A stretch of 64,000 nucleotides of DNA from NCBI GenBank assembly GCA_963818775.1, contig CAWFUF010000021.1, forward strand, positions 124,001 to 188,000, read 5' to 3'. Source of the DNA: JAMXLO01 sp963818775. Its GTDB lineage: Bacteria > Pseudomonadota > Alphaproteobacteria > Acetobacterales > Acetobacteraceae. A program made the position numbers and the translations under genes. How positions within the stretch are numbered: position 1 is the first letter of the stretch; every line of letters begins with the position of its first letter. The notes under the pieces were generated by a model, which saw only the letters and a program-made list of their open reading frames with translations, had not been told where the DNA came from and did not search any database. Of this stretch, positions 7,799 to 16,589 are shown one piece after another.

Positions 7799-9028
7799 AT
7801 GAGCGTCGAGATCGTCACGTTCGGCTGCCGGCTGAACGCCTATGAGAGCGAGGTGATGCGTGGCCACGCCGAGGCGCTGTCCGACACGGTGATCGTCAAC
7901 ACCTGCGCGGTGACGGCGGAGGCAGAGCGGCAGGCACGGCAGGCGATCCGGCGTACGGCGCGCGAACGACCTGGCGCGCGCATCGTGGTCACCGGCTGCG
8001 CGGCGCAGATCGATCCGGCGGCGTGGGCTGCGCTGCCGGGGGTGGCGTGCGTGCTGGGCAACACGGACAAGCTGAAGCCGGAGAGCTGGACGCCGGGTGC
8101 ATCGAGCGCCGTGTCCGACATCATGGCGGCGCGCGAGACGGTGGCGCATCTGGTGACCGAGTTCGCCGGCAGGGCGCGCGCGTTCGTGCAAGTGCAGCAG
8201 GGCTGCGATCATCGCTGCACGTTCTGCATCATCCCTTTCGGCCGCGGGCCGAATCGCAGCGTGCCGGTGGGAGCGGTAGTGGCGCAGGTGCGCGCGCTGG
8301 TCGAGGCGGGCTATCAGGAGGTGGTGCTGACCGGGGTCGATATCGCCTCGTACGGGAGCGATCTGCCTGGGGCGCCACGGCTGGGGCAGCTGGTGCGGCG
8401 GCTGCTTGCGCTGGTGCCGGAGCTGCGGCGGCTGCGCCTGTCGTCGCTCGACCCGGCGGCGATCGACGATGACATCTGGCGGCTGCTCGGCGATGAGGAG
8501 CGGCTGATGCCGCATATGCATCTGTCGCTACAAGCTGGCAGCGACCTGATCCTGAAGCGCATGAAGCGCCGGCATCTGCGGGCGGATGCGGCTGGTGTGG
8601 TCGCGCGGGCGAGAAGCCTGCGGCCGGGCATTGCTATCGGCGCGGACCTGATCGCGGGATTCCCCACCGAAACGGAGGTGCTGTTCCGCGAGACGCTGGA
8701 TTTCGTGGCCGAGGCGGAGCTGCCGTTCGTGCACGTGTTTCCGTACAGCGAACGGCCCGGCACACCGGCGGCGCGGATGCCTGCGGTGCCGGTTGCGTTG
8801 CGGCGCGAGCGGGCGGCGCGGCTGCGGCAGGCGGGCGGCGATCTGTTGCGGCGCTATCTGGCGTCGCATGTGGGGCGCACCGTGTCGCTGCTGACCGAGA
8901 GCGCGGATGGCGGGCACTCCGAGCACTTCGCCGCGGTGCGGCTTGCGATGCCTGCAGCACCAGGGCGGCTGATGGCCGCGCGGGTGACCGGCGCCGCTGG
9001 TGATGTCCTGCTGGCGGAGGCTACTTGA
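7799..9028 (+). CDS. mtaB: tRNA threonylcarbamoyladenosine methylthiotransferase MtaB
   Basis: A 409-residue radical SAM methylthiotransferase that converts t6A37 to ms2t6A in ANN-decoding tRNAs. The UPF0004 domain carries three cluster cysteines (FGCRLN, NTCAVT, VTGCAAQ), the radical SAM core has CDHRCTFC, and a TRAM-like RNA-binding tail ends the protein. The FGCRLNAYES form and the lack of MiaB-specific features favour MtaB over MiaB. The ATG chosen gives MSVEIVTFG; an in-frame ATG six codons upstream exists. The stop overlaps the ftsY start (TGATG), so the two are coupled. Confidence 0.92.
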   Translation: MSVEIVTFGCRLNAYESEVMRGHAEALSDTVIVNTCAVTAEAERQARQAIRRTARERPGARIVVTGCAAQIDPAAWAALPGVACVLGNTDKLKPESWTPGASSAVSDIMAARETVAHLVTEFAGRARAFVQVQQGCDHRCTFCIIPFGRGPNRSVPVGAVVAQVRALVEAGYQEVVLTGVDIASYGSDLPGAPRLGQLVRRLLALVPELRRLRLSSLDPAAIDDDIWRLLGDEERLMPHMHLSLQAGSDLILKRMKRRHLRADAAGVVARARSLRPGIAIGADLIAGFPTETEVLFRETLDFVAEAELPFVHVFPYSERPGTPAARMPAVPVALRRERAARLRQAGGDLLRRYLASHVGRTVSLLTESADGGHSEHFAAVRLAMPAAPGRLMAARVTGAAGDVLLAEAT

Positions 9029-9945
9029 TGGCGCTCGGTTTCGTCTCGCGGCTGAAGGAAGGACTGACCCGCAGCACGCAGAAGCTGACGGAAGGGATTT
9101 CGGCGGTCTTCAAGAAGCGGCGGCTGGACGATGCGGCGCTGGAGGAGCTGGAGGACGTGCTGATCGCCGCCGACCTCGGCACCGAGGTGGCACGGCGGGT
9201 GATCGCCAGCTTCCGCCGCTCGCGCTTTGGCACGGAGGTGACTGACGAGGAGATCAAGCAGGCGCTGGCAGAGGAGATAGCGGCGATCCTGGAGCCGGTG
9301 GCGCAGCCGCTGCGGCTCGATCCTGCGAAGAAGCCGCATGTCGTACTGGTGGTCGGCGTGAATGGAACCGGCAAGACCACGACCATCGGCAAGATGGCGC
9401 AAAGCTATCGCGAGCAGGGCAAGCGGCCGGTGCTGGTGGCGGGGGACACGTTCCGCGCGGCGGCTGTGGAGCAATTGCAGATCTGGGGCGAGCGCGTCGG
9501 CGCGCCGGTGATCGCCGGAGGGCGCGATGCCGATGCCGCGGGGCTGGCGTTCGATGCGCTGACACGTGCGACGGCGGAGGGCGCCGACGTGCTGCTGATC
9601 GACACGGCGGGGCGGCTGCACAACAAGGCCGTGCTGATGGATGAGCTTCGCAAGATCATACGTGTGCTGCGCAAGCAGGACGAGACGGCGCCGCACTCGG
9701 TGCTGCTGGTGCTGGATGCGACCACTGGCCAGAACGCGGTGCAGCAGGTGCGCGTGTTCAAGGAGATGGTGGATGTGACGGGGCTGGTGGTGACGAAGCT
9801 CGACGGGAGCGCGCGCGGCGGGATCGTGGTGGCGCTGGCGGAGACGTTCGGTCTGCCGGTGCACGCGGTTGGGGTGGGCGAGAGGGCCAGCGATCTGCGG
9901 CCGTTCGATGCGGGGGATTTTGCGCGCGGGCTGGTGGGGATGTGA
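9028..9945 (+). CDS. ftsY: Signal recognition particle receptor FtsY
   Basis: A 305-residue SRP-family GTPase that docks SRP-ribosome complexes at the inner membrane. It has the N domain (about 1-85) and G domain with P-loop GVNGTGKTTT, DTFRAAAVEQL, DTAGRLHNK, TKLDGSARGG and the closing GVGERASDLRPF. The acidic A domain of E. coli FtsY is missing, as usual in alphaproteobacteria. The ATG overlaps the mtaB stop by one base; an alternative TTG lies one codon upstream. It ends the dapF-mtaB-ftsY group. Confidence 0.96.
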   Translation: MALGFVSRLKEGLTRSTQKLTEGISAVFKKRRLDDAALEELEDVLIAADLGTEVARRVIASFRRSRFGTEVTDEEIKQALAEEIAAILEPVAQPLRLDPAKKPHVVLVVGVNGTGKTTTIGKMAQSYREQGKRPVLVAGDTFRAAAVEQLQIWGERVGAPVIAGGRDADAAGLAFDALTRATAEGADVLLIDTAGRLHNKAVLMDELRKIIRVLRKQDETAPHSVLLVLDATTGQNAVQQVRVFKEMVDVTGLVVTKLDGSARGGIVVALAETFGLPVHAVGVGERASDLRPFDAGDFARGLVGM

Positions 9946-10179
9946 TGCGGCGCCTTACGCCGGCGGGCGCTGGGCGGAACGTGCGCCGCTGTTTCCGGCT
10001 CGACGTGCAGCCTGACTTGCCTGGCGCTTGGTGCTGCGTGTGGGGCTGCATTGGGCCGGCGGGGCAAACTCGGAGCATCCCCTATTCTATTCCGCTGGAA
10101 GCGCAGGCGGCGCTCGATCAGCAGCGCCGAAGAAAAGAGCTCGAGGGCTACATCACGGCTAGCGCCGGGGGGACGGATA

Positions 10180-11364
10180 ATGGCGCGGAGCACAGAAGCT
10201 CTGGTAGACCCCGCCATCCTGAAGTGGGCGCGAGACACGGCAGGATTTTCCATTGACGAAGCGGCTGCCAGTTTACAGACCAAACCGGAAAAGTTGGCGG
10301 CATGGGAAGGCGGAGACGAACGCCCGAGCATGTCGCAACTCCGCAGAATGGCCGTGGCTTACAAGCGCCTGCTCAGTGACTTCTATTTGCCGGAAGCGCC
10401 GCCAGCAGACGCGGATCCGCACGACTTCCGGCGATTGCCGGGAGAAGTTGCGTTCCACTATTCGCGTGCCCTGCGTTATCAACTCCGGCTTGCCCGTCAA
10501 CGCCGTGAACTGGCGCTTGACCTTGCCGCCGAGCTGGAGGGCGAGCTGCCTTCCCTGCCCGGCCATTTGCAACTCAATCCCAACCCGGAGGAAACCGGCG
10601 CCGGACTGCGCAGGATGCTCGCTGTTACGCTCGAAGCGCAGCGCACCTGGCGCGACCCACGGCTCAGCTATAATGGATGGCGCACCGCCATAGAGCGGGC
10701 AGGCATTTTGGTATTTCAGGCAACCGGCATCCCCACGCCCGAAATGCTGGGCTTCTCGCTAAGCGAGCGCCCGCTGCCGGTCATCGGCGTCAACCGTAAG
10801 CTCAAGCACAATGGGCGCACGTTCACTCTGTTGCACGAGGTCGTGCATGTCTTTCTCGGCGGCAATAGCATTTGCGATATTGAGGAGGGCGTCTTGCGGC
10901 CGCCAGAGGAACAGCGCGTCGAAGTCTTCTGCAACGCAGTCGCCACCGCTACGCTGGTGCCCCGCAATCTTCTTCTCAGCGAACCCCTGGTAGCGGCGCA
11001 TCTTCCCCGCCCCCGCGATTGGAGCGAGGACGAGCTGGGATCGCTCGGCCGCGCCTTTGGTGTCAGCAACGAAGTCATTTTACGGCGTCTCCTCACAGCG
11101 GGCCGTACGTCGCAGCACTTCTACATGCAGCGCCGCGCCGTCTACGGAAGCCTTATCGATCCCCCCGCCGCTGATGCTGACACCGCCACCGAATACAAAC
11201 GAAATATGCCGCAGGAGGTGGTTAGCGATATCGGTAGACCACTGACCCGGCTTGTATTGGAAAGCTACGACAATTCATTCACGTCGCTGGCCGACGTGTC
11301 ACGTTACCTGGGGCTGCGTGCGCAGCACGTCGATAAGGTGCGTAGTTTGCTGGCGAGGGGCTAA
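10180..11364 (+). CDS. XRE-family HTH and ImmA/IrrE metallopeptidase protein
   Basis: A 394-residue fusion. A Cro/C1-type helix-turn-helix covers about 10-70 (AGFSIDEAAASLQTKPEKL). An ImmA/IrrE zinc-peptidase domain follows, with HEVVH at 219-223 (HExxH) and a supporting Glu further on. Related proteins cleave or inactivate repressors, or act as antitoxins beside toxin genes. The start MARSTEALVDP has a G-rich Shine-Dalgarno; the frame stays open upstream but is not domain-like. The stop overlaps the next start by one base (TAATG), giving tight coupling to the DUF4411 gene. AT-richer codons than in ftsY suggest lateral transfer. Confidence 0.87.
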   Translation: MARSTEALVDPAILKWARDTAGFSIDEAAASLQTKPEKLAAWEGGDERPSMSQLRRMAVAYKRLLSDFYLPEAPPADADPHDFRRLPGEVAFHYSRALRYQLRLARQRRELALDLAAELEGELPSLPGHLQLNPNPEETGAGLRRMLAVTLEAQRTWRDPRLSYNGWRTAIERAGILVFQATGIPTPEMLGFSLSERPLPVIGVNRKLKHNGRTFTLLHEVVHVFLGGNSICDIEEGVLRPPEEQRVEVFCNAVATATLVPRNLLLSEPLVAAHLPRPRDWSEDELGSLGRAFGVSNEVILRRLLTAGRTSQHFYMQRRAVYGSLIDPPAADADTATEYKRNMPQEVVSDIGRPLTRLVLESYDNSFTSLADVSRYLGLRAQHVDKVRSLLARG

Positions 11365-11846
11365 TGCCTCCTGCGCTGATATATTGTCTCGATACCAGCT
11401 CCGCCATTGAATGGTTCGTTCGCGCCTATCCCCCTTCCATTCTGCCAAACCTGCCGCTACGCATGGAGGCTCTCATAGCCGCAGGCCGGTTAAGGGCGCC
11501 CAAAGCGGTATTATTGGAGGAACTCACCCGCATCGACGACGACTGCTGCAGGTGGGCTAAGGCGCAGACGGGATTTTTCCTCGAAGAGTCCGTCGAGGTT
11601 CAGCGCATCGTTCGTCAGCTCATGGCAACTCACCGGAACCCCGCCAAACCGCAGAAGGGTATCAGCGGTGCAGACCCTTTTGTTATCGCGTTGGCGAAAG
11701 CCGAAGGCCCGCACTGGGTGGTCGTGGCCGACGAGCATCCCGGCTCACTGGAAAATCGGAAGATCCCCTTCGTGTGCAACGCCGAGAAAATCCGCTGCAT
11801 CACCTTCCAGCGGATGATGATTGAGGAAGGCTGGCAGTTCCGATGA
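11364..11846 (+). CDS. DUF4411 family PIN-like protein, probable toxin partner of the ImmA/IrrE gene
   Basis: A 160-residue protein. The N-terminal YCLDTSSAIEWF resembles the first acidic motif of PIN-type nucleases, GADPFVIALA carries a later Asp typical of PIN domains, and VVVADEHPGS resembles the last strand. DUF4411 proteins are often found next to XRE-ImmA/IrrE genes, as here, and the pair is usually taken as a toxin-antitoxin-like or defence module. Nuclease activity is an inference from fold motifs. The start is coupled to the upstream stop, and the stop sits at the base of a strong hairpin. Confidence 0.8.
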   Translation: MPPALIYCLDTSSAIEWFVRAYPPSILPNLPLRMEALIAAGRLRAPKAVLLEELTRIDDDCCRWAKAQTGFFLEESVEVQRIVRQLMATHRNPAKPQKGISGADPFVIALAKAEGPHWVVVADEHPGSLENRKIPFVCNAEKIRCITFQRMMIEEGWQFR

Positions 11847-11870
11847 GGCTCGATAGGCAATATCGAGCCT
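11846..11870. terminator. Bidirectional hairpin between convergent genes
   Basis: AGGCTCGATA, loop GGCAA, TATCGAGCCT: a perfect 10-bp stem whose left arm begins at the DUF4411 stop and whose right arm overlaps the stop codon of the opposing MFS gene. There is no T tract on either side, so it is a candidate bidirectional terminator or 3'-end stabiliser rather than a classic intrinsic terminator. Confidence 0.65.
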
Positions 11871-13041
11871 ACGCCCGCGGGCGCTGCGCATCGGCCAGCA
11901 TCATGCCGATCGATCCAACCAGCATCAGAGCGGCCATGCCGCGCGGTGTTCCGTCGGTAACGAGCCCCACCATCAGCCCGCTGAACGCGCCGAGCAGGTA
12001 TTGGCCCGTGCCCATCACCGAGGACGCGCTGCCGGCGTGATGCTGATGGCGGGCGAGCGCGCCCACGATCGTGTTGGGGTTCAGCATCCCCATGCAGCTT
12101 ATGGCGACGAACACCGGCGCGATGACCAGCGGCAGGATGTGCAGTCCGGCAAACGCGATCACCGTCAGCGTGGCGGTAGCGGCGAGGTGCACGCGGCTGA
12201 CGCCGCGCAGTACGCGGAAGGGTCCGAACCGGCGCAGCAAATGTGGATTGAGCTGCGCGCAGCAGATCAGGCCGAATGAGTTCGCGCCGAAGATCATTGC
12301 GTAGCGCGCCGGTGTCAGGCCGAAGCCCTGGATGAACACCGGCGACGAGCCGGCCAGATAGGCGAAGAACGCGAACGTGGCAAACCCGCCCATCGATGCA
12401 TGCGTGAGGAATCCGCGCTCGGCGAGGATGCTGCGATAGCGGTCCAACTGCTCGCCGAGGCGCAGCCGGATGCGTCGCTCCTCGGGCAGGGTGTCGGGCA
12501 GCAGAAGCAGCACGAGCACCCAGCATAGGGCGCCATACGCGGTGAGGATCCAGAAGATGCCGCGCCAGTCGGCGAACGCGAGGACCGCGCTGCCGACGGT
12601 CGGCGCCAGGATCGGCGCGGCGCCCATCACCAGCGACAGCCGCGACAGCAGCACCGCGGCGGCGTGGCCTTCGGCCAGATCGCGGACCATCGCGCGGGGG
12701 ATCACCATGCCGGCCGAGGCGCCGATGGCCGCAAGGGCGCGGAACGCCGCCAGCCACTGGATGGATGGCGCCAGAGCGCAGCCCAGGCAGGCCAGGGTAT
12801 AGATGGCTGTTGCCACGATCAGTGGTCGCTTGCGACCGAAGCGGTCGGACAGCGTGCCCTGGCTGAACTGGCCGACCGCGAGGCCGGCGAACCATGCGGC
12901 GAGGGTCAACTGGGCCGACCCGGGCGCGGCGGCGAACGAGGCCTCGATCGCCGGAAAGGCGGGCAGATACATGTCTGTCGTCGCCGGTCCCACCGCGGTG
13001 AGGAAGCCGAGCAGCAGGGGGAGCCAGGCGGGGAAGCGCAT
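11869..13041 (-). CDS. Bcr/CflA-type MFS drug efflux transporter
   Basis: A 390-residue inner-membrane protein with about 12 hydrophobic segments. The opening LLGFLTAVGPATTDMYLPAFP matches the Bcr/CflA (DHA1) family, and the loop 2-3 motif GTLSDRFGRKRPL is the MFS A-motif. Members export drugs such as bicyclomycin, chloramphenicol or sulfonamides by proton antiport; the substrate here is unknown. The gene is monocistronic and converges on the DUF4411 gene, sharing a hairpin at its 3' end. Confidence 0.9.
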   Translation of the reverse strand: MRFPAWLPLLLGFLTAVGPATTDMYLPAFPAIEASFAAAPGSAQLTLAAWFAGLAVGQFSQGTLSDRFGRKRPLIVATAIYTLACLGCALAPSIQWLAAFRALAAIGASAGMVIPRAMVRDLAEGHAAAVLLSRLSLVMGAAPILAPTVGSAVLAFADWRGIFWILTAYGALCWVLVLLLLPDTLPEERRIRLRLGEQLDRYRSILAERGFLTHASMGGFATFAFFAYLAGSSPVFIQGFGLTPARYAMIFGANSFGLICCAQLNPHLLRRFGPFRVLRGVSRVHLAATATLTVIAFAGLHILPLVIAPVFVAISCMGMLNPNTIVGALARHQHHAGSASSVMGTGQYLLGAFSGLMVGLVTDGTPRGMAALMLVGSIGMMLADAQRPRA

Positions 13042-13266
13042 CCGGCGTTCATAGCAGATGGCGTGCCAGATGGCCGCCGAGGGTTCCCGTTCGCGTCATG
13101 GCGGCCGGTGGCTCGGGGTGACTAAACGACGTTTGATCAAAGCTCTGGTAGGCGAATCGGAGTCGGCATGGTAAGTGCGACCGGCTCCGCGTCCCGCTCT
13201 GTCAGGGCACCATCGCCGGGTTGGGACGTTTGGCGCCCTGTCCCGCTGAGCCTGCAGAGGAAACCC

Positions 13267-13914
13267 ATGCGCCACATACCCGCACCAGTTCTCAGCCTGC
13301 TCTGCCTGGTGGCTGCCGCTTGCCAGGCTGTGCCTCCGGGCAGTTCGGCGACCGGACAGGCTGATGGGACGCAGGCCCGCGCAGCGTCGGGCAGTGCGGG
13401 GCTCAACGCGGTGCCGAATTGCGCCTCCGGTCTGTCCGCCACACTGTCGGACGGGCTTCGGGTGGGCTACCGCGGCAGCGACCCGAACGATCCCGATCGC
13501 TGCCTGCTCGACTGGTCGGGGCGTTCATATCCGCTGTATTTCGGGTTGTGGAGCACGGGGCCTGACAAACCGATGAGCGACGCGGCGCGGGCAGCTTTCC
13601 GGACGGCGTTGACCGGCCCGGTGGGCACCGAGGCCGCATTCGATACCCAGGGCGCGAAACTCTGGAAGCGCGTGACGGTCACGCACGTCGCCAACGACAC
13701 GATTGACGTAGCGGGGGCGCCGCGGCCGGCCGTGGAAGTGCGCGTCGTGCGGCATGACGCGGAGGGTCGGGCCGATGTGCGCGCCGAAACGCTATACGCG
13801 ATCGACCGCGCGACCGGGGTGATGCTGCGATGCGAGAACGTCACGCCGATGGCCGACGGAGAGGTGACGAAGACGACAAGCTGGCAGATCGGGACCATCG
13901 GGCAGGCCGGTTGA
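13267..13914 (+). CDS. Hypothetical lipoprotein
   Basis: A 215-residue protein with a lipoprotein signal peptide: MRHIPAPVLSLLCLVAAAC, with AAAC as lipobox and acylated Cys at 19. The mature part is soluble, about 195 residues, with paired elements such as GYRGSDPNDPDRCLLDW. I recognise no family. The start is set by AGAGGAAA just upstream and by the signal peptide. It lies about 50 bp ahead of an MFS gene on the same strand and may be co-transcribed with it. Confidence 0.72.
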   Translation: MRHIPAPVLSLLCLVAAACQAVPPGSSATGQADGTQARAASGSAGLNAVPNCASGLSATLSDGLRVGYRGSDPNDPDRCLLDWSGRSYPLYFGLWSTGPDKPMSDAARAAFRTALTGPVGTEAAFDTQGAKLWKRVTVTHVANDTIDVAGAPRPAVEVRVVRHDAEGRADVRAETLYAIDRATGVMLRCENVTPMADGEVTKTTSWQIGTIGQAG

Positions 13915-13967
13915 CGCCAGGCGCTCCGGCGCAGCATCTTCGTTGCATCCCCCGGAGACGCCAAGCG

Positions 13968-15176
13968 ATGGCCTTGAGCCGGACCACACGTGTCAATCTG
14001 CTGCTCGGCAACGGCCATTTCCTCTCGCACTTCTACGCGTTGTGCCTGCCGCCGCTGTTCCTGGCCTGGCAGGGGGCATTCCAGGTGAGCTTCGCCGAAC
14101 TCGGCCTCGCGGTCGCGCTGATGTCCGGGTCGACCGCACTGCTGCAGACGCCGGTGGGCTTTCTGGTGGATCGCTACGGTGCACGTCGGTTCCTGGTCGG
14201 CGGCGCGCTGGTGATGTCGCTCTGCGTCACCGCCATGGGATTTGCCACCAGTTTCTGGCAGATCCTGTTGCTGGCGCCGCTTTCAGGCATGGGCAACTCG
14301 GTGTTCCACCCGGCGGACTATGCGATCCTGTCCGGCTCAGTGGACAAGGACCGCATGGGCCGCTCGTTTGCGCTGCACACGTTCAGCGGCAACCTGGGCT
14401 TTGCAGCCGCACCGCCGATCATGGCGCTGCTGGCGGTGACGATCGGCTGGCGCGCCAGCCTGATCCTCGTCGGGTTGCTCGGCATTCCGGTGGTGGTGTC
14501 CATCGTGCTGCAAAGCGCCATCCTGAACGACCAGGTCCACCACGAGGCCACGCATGCCGGGCCGACACTGTCCGGCCGCGAACTGCTGTTCAGCCGCACG
14601 ATGCTGCTGTTCTTCGGCTTCTTCCTGTTGGGCTCGATGGCGGGCGCGGGCGTGCAGTCCTGGCTGATCACAGTGCTGCACACGGTGAAGGGCCTGACGC
14701 TGGAGGTCGCGTCCGCGACGCTTACCGGCTACATGGCCGGTTCCACCATCGGGGTGCTGGTCGGCGGCTGGTTCGCCGACACCTTCAAGCGGCATGTGCT
14801 GCCGTTTGCCGTGGTGCTGACGATAGCCTCCGCGGTGCTGACCGTTTCGGTGAACTGGGTGCCGCTGTCAGGTTTGGCGGTGATGGCGGTGATGTTCGCA
14901 TCCGGGCTTGCACTGGGGGCCAGCCGCACACCACGCGACGTGATGCTGAAGGATGCGGCGCCGCCTGGCCAGATCGGCAAGGTGTTCGGCTTCGTCAGTG
15001 CGGGTCTGCCGCTGGGGTCGGCGCTGACGCCAGTGCCGTTCGGGTTCCTGATCGATCGCGGCCACCCGGAACTGATCCTGGTGATGGTCGGAGCGCTGTT
15101 GCTGGCGAGCCTGCTGTGCGTCGGCACGGCGCGGTCCGTCGCGCGCCATCAGGCTGTCGTGGCGCCGGCCGAATAG
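13968..15176 (+). CDS. MFS transporter
   Basis: A 402-residue protein with about 12 membrane segments. Motif LVDRYGARRFLVGG after helix 2 is the MFS A-motif, and GNSVFHPADYAIL in helix 4 resembles the fosmidomycin-resistance (Fsr-like) subfamily. The substrate is unknown; an exporter is more likely than a sugar importer. The start MALSRTTRVNLLLGN has GGAGA upstream. A hypothetical lipoprotein precedes it and a dispersed palindrome follows. Confidence 0.87.
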   Translation: MALSRTTRVNLLLGNGHFLSHFYALCLPPLFLAWQGAFQVSFAELGLAVALMSGSTALLQTPVGFLVDRYGARRFLVGGALVMSLCVTAMGFATSFWQILLLAPLSGMGNSVFHPADYAILSGSVDKDRMGRSFALHTFSGNLGFAAAPPIMALLAVTIGWRASLILVGLLGIPVVVSIVLQSAILNDQVHHEATHAGPTLSGRELLFSRTMLLFFGFFLLGSMAGAGVQSWLITVLHTVKGLTLEVASATLTGYMAGSTIGVLVGGWFADTFKRHVLPFAVVLTIASAVLTVSVNWVPLSGLAVMAVMFASGLALGASRTPRDVMLKDAAPPGQIGKVFGFVSAGLPLGSALTPVPFGFLIDRGHPELILVMVGALLLASLLCVGTARSVARHQAVVAPAE

Positions 15177-15210
15177 GCGCGGTGTCGGATGCGTCAGGAG
15201 TAGACGTGGA

Positions 15211-15231
15211 TAGCCGGGCCGAGCCCGGCTA
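15211..15231. repeat. Interspersed palindrome after the MFS gene
   Basis: TAGCCGGGC, loop CGA, GCCCGGCTA: a perfect 9-bp stem followed by TGACGAATC, in the gap between convergent genes. It resembles the palindrome at the dapF stop in stem core and in the trailing ATGACGA. It may also end transcription of the MFS gene. Confidence 0.68.
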
Positions 15232-15269
15232 TGACGAATCAAGACGGATTGGTCGGCCAACCCTGACAG

Positions 15270-16574
15270 TTACTCGGCGGCCATGGCGAGAAAGAACCAC
15301 CGCTTCAGCGTCGGGATACGGTTTGCTAGTCTGAGCACGGCGCGTGACGTCGCGCGCGCCAATGCGCCGGTCTCCAACTGCGCCTTCATCGCCTCGAGCG
15401 AACCGCGCACAGCGGCAAAGCCATAGCGGCGCATTGCAGCTTCGTACTCGGCGATCGCTTCCAGCAGGGTTGCCTCGCCATGGGCCGCACGCACGAGGTG
15501 ACGGCAAAGGAGGGCCGCGTCGCGCAGGGCGATGTTGGCGCCAATGCCGCGATATGGCGTCATGCTGTGGATTGCATCGCCGAGTAGCGTGACGCGGCTG
15601 GGCTGCCATGGATCGACCGGACGCGACGTGCGGATCGGCAGCAGCGACAGGGTGCCAGGATCGGTCATGCGGACGAGTTCACGGTAGCCCGCATCCCACT
15701 CCGCCATGCCGGCGAGCGCGATGCCGCGCAGCGTCTCGGCGCATGGCGCATCTTCGACGTTAAGGCCGAGAACGCGACGCTGCGCACCGAACGCCCACAT
15801 CAGGTAGCTGCGCGTGTTGTCGAACAATGTACCGGCCGCGGGATCGACCGCCTGCTCAGTGCCACCGATGCCATTCACCGGGGCTGCGTGGGCGAATTCC
15901 TGAGGGGCAACGAACAACCCGCGCCCGCCGGGTCCCGAGACCAGCGCCATCGCATCGCGCAGCAGTGGTGGGATGCGGCGGCGCGTCTCCTCGTCGAGGA
16001 ACACCTTGCCGCCGATGGCTGCCACACCGGTATCGATCCGCTCCGCGTGCGGTAGGTACTGGCGACGCACGCGCGAACCGCCGCCGTCGGCTGCGACCAG
16101 CACATCGCCTTCCGCGCTGCTGCCATCTTCGAAGAATGCCACGACGCGATCGCCGCGCGTCTCGTAGCGAACGAAGGTCTTGCCGAATTGCACGCGCTCG
16201 CCGAGGCCCGACAGCAGCACCTGGCGCAGCGTGATGCGACTGACCGAGCGATGCTGCTCCACCGCATCGCCGTCGGGTTCGTTAAAGCCGCCGACCGAGA
16301 TCAGTGTCTGCATGCGCTCGGTCAGCATGCGAAAGGCACGCGGCGGCCGACCGCAGGTGGCGGTGAGCGTATCGAACAGCGCGGGCGGCAGACAGTCGTG
16401 CAGTGCTCGGCTGCCCTTCGGACTGATATGCACGCGGTATCCCTGCAGACGATCGGTGATCGCGTGGTCGCGCTCATACACTGTGGCGTTCACGCCGGCC
16501 TGCTTAAGGCCGTGCGCCAGGCAGAGGCCGCCGATGCCACCGCCGATGATCACCACATCATTGAGATCAGCCAT
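15270..16574 (-). CDS. FAD-dependent monooxygenase (aromatic hydroxylase type)
   Basis: A 434-residue group A flavin monooxygenase. It shows VVIIGGGIGGLCLA (FAD Rossmann GxGxxG, about 8-21), LVAADGGGSRVRRQ (the DG motif) and VTLLGDAIHSMTPYRGIGAN (the GD motif that binds the FAD ribityl chain). It should hydroxylate an aromatic or polyketide-like substrate with NAD(P)H and O2. It lies 15 bp downstream of a PadR-type regulator on the same strand, so it is probably the target of that repressor. Tetracycline-inactivating enzymes share this fold, but nothing here proves that role. Confidence 0.88.
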   Translation of the reverse strand: MADLNDVVIIGGGIGGLCLAHGLKQAGVNATVYERDHAITDRLQGYRVHISPKGSRALHDCLPPALFDTLTATCGRPPRAFRMLTERMQTLISVGGFNEPDGDAVEQHRSVSRITLRQVLLSGLGERVQFGKTFVRYETRGDRVVAFFEDGSSAEGDVLVAADGGGSRVRRQYLPHAERIDTGVAAIGGKVFLDEETRRRIPPLLRDAMALVSGPGGRGLFVAPQEFAHAAPVNGIGGTEQAVDPAAGTLFDNTRSYLMWAFGAQRRVLGLNVEDAPCAETLRGIALAGMAEWDAGYRELVRMTDPGTLSLLPIRTSRPVDPWQPSRVTLLGDAIHSMTPYRGIGANIALRDAALLCRHLVRAAHGEATLLEAIAEYEAAMRRYGFAAVRGSLEAMKAQLETGALARATSRAVLRLANRIPTLKRWFFLAMAAE

Positions 16575-16589
16575 GATGAATCACTCCCG

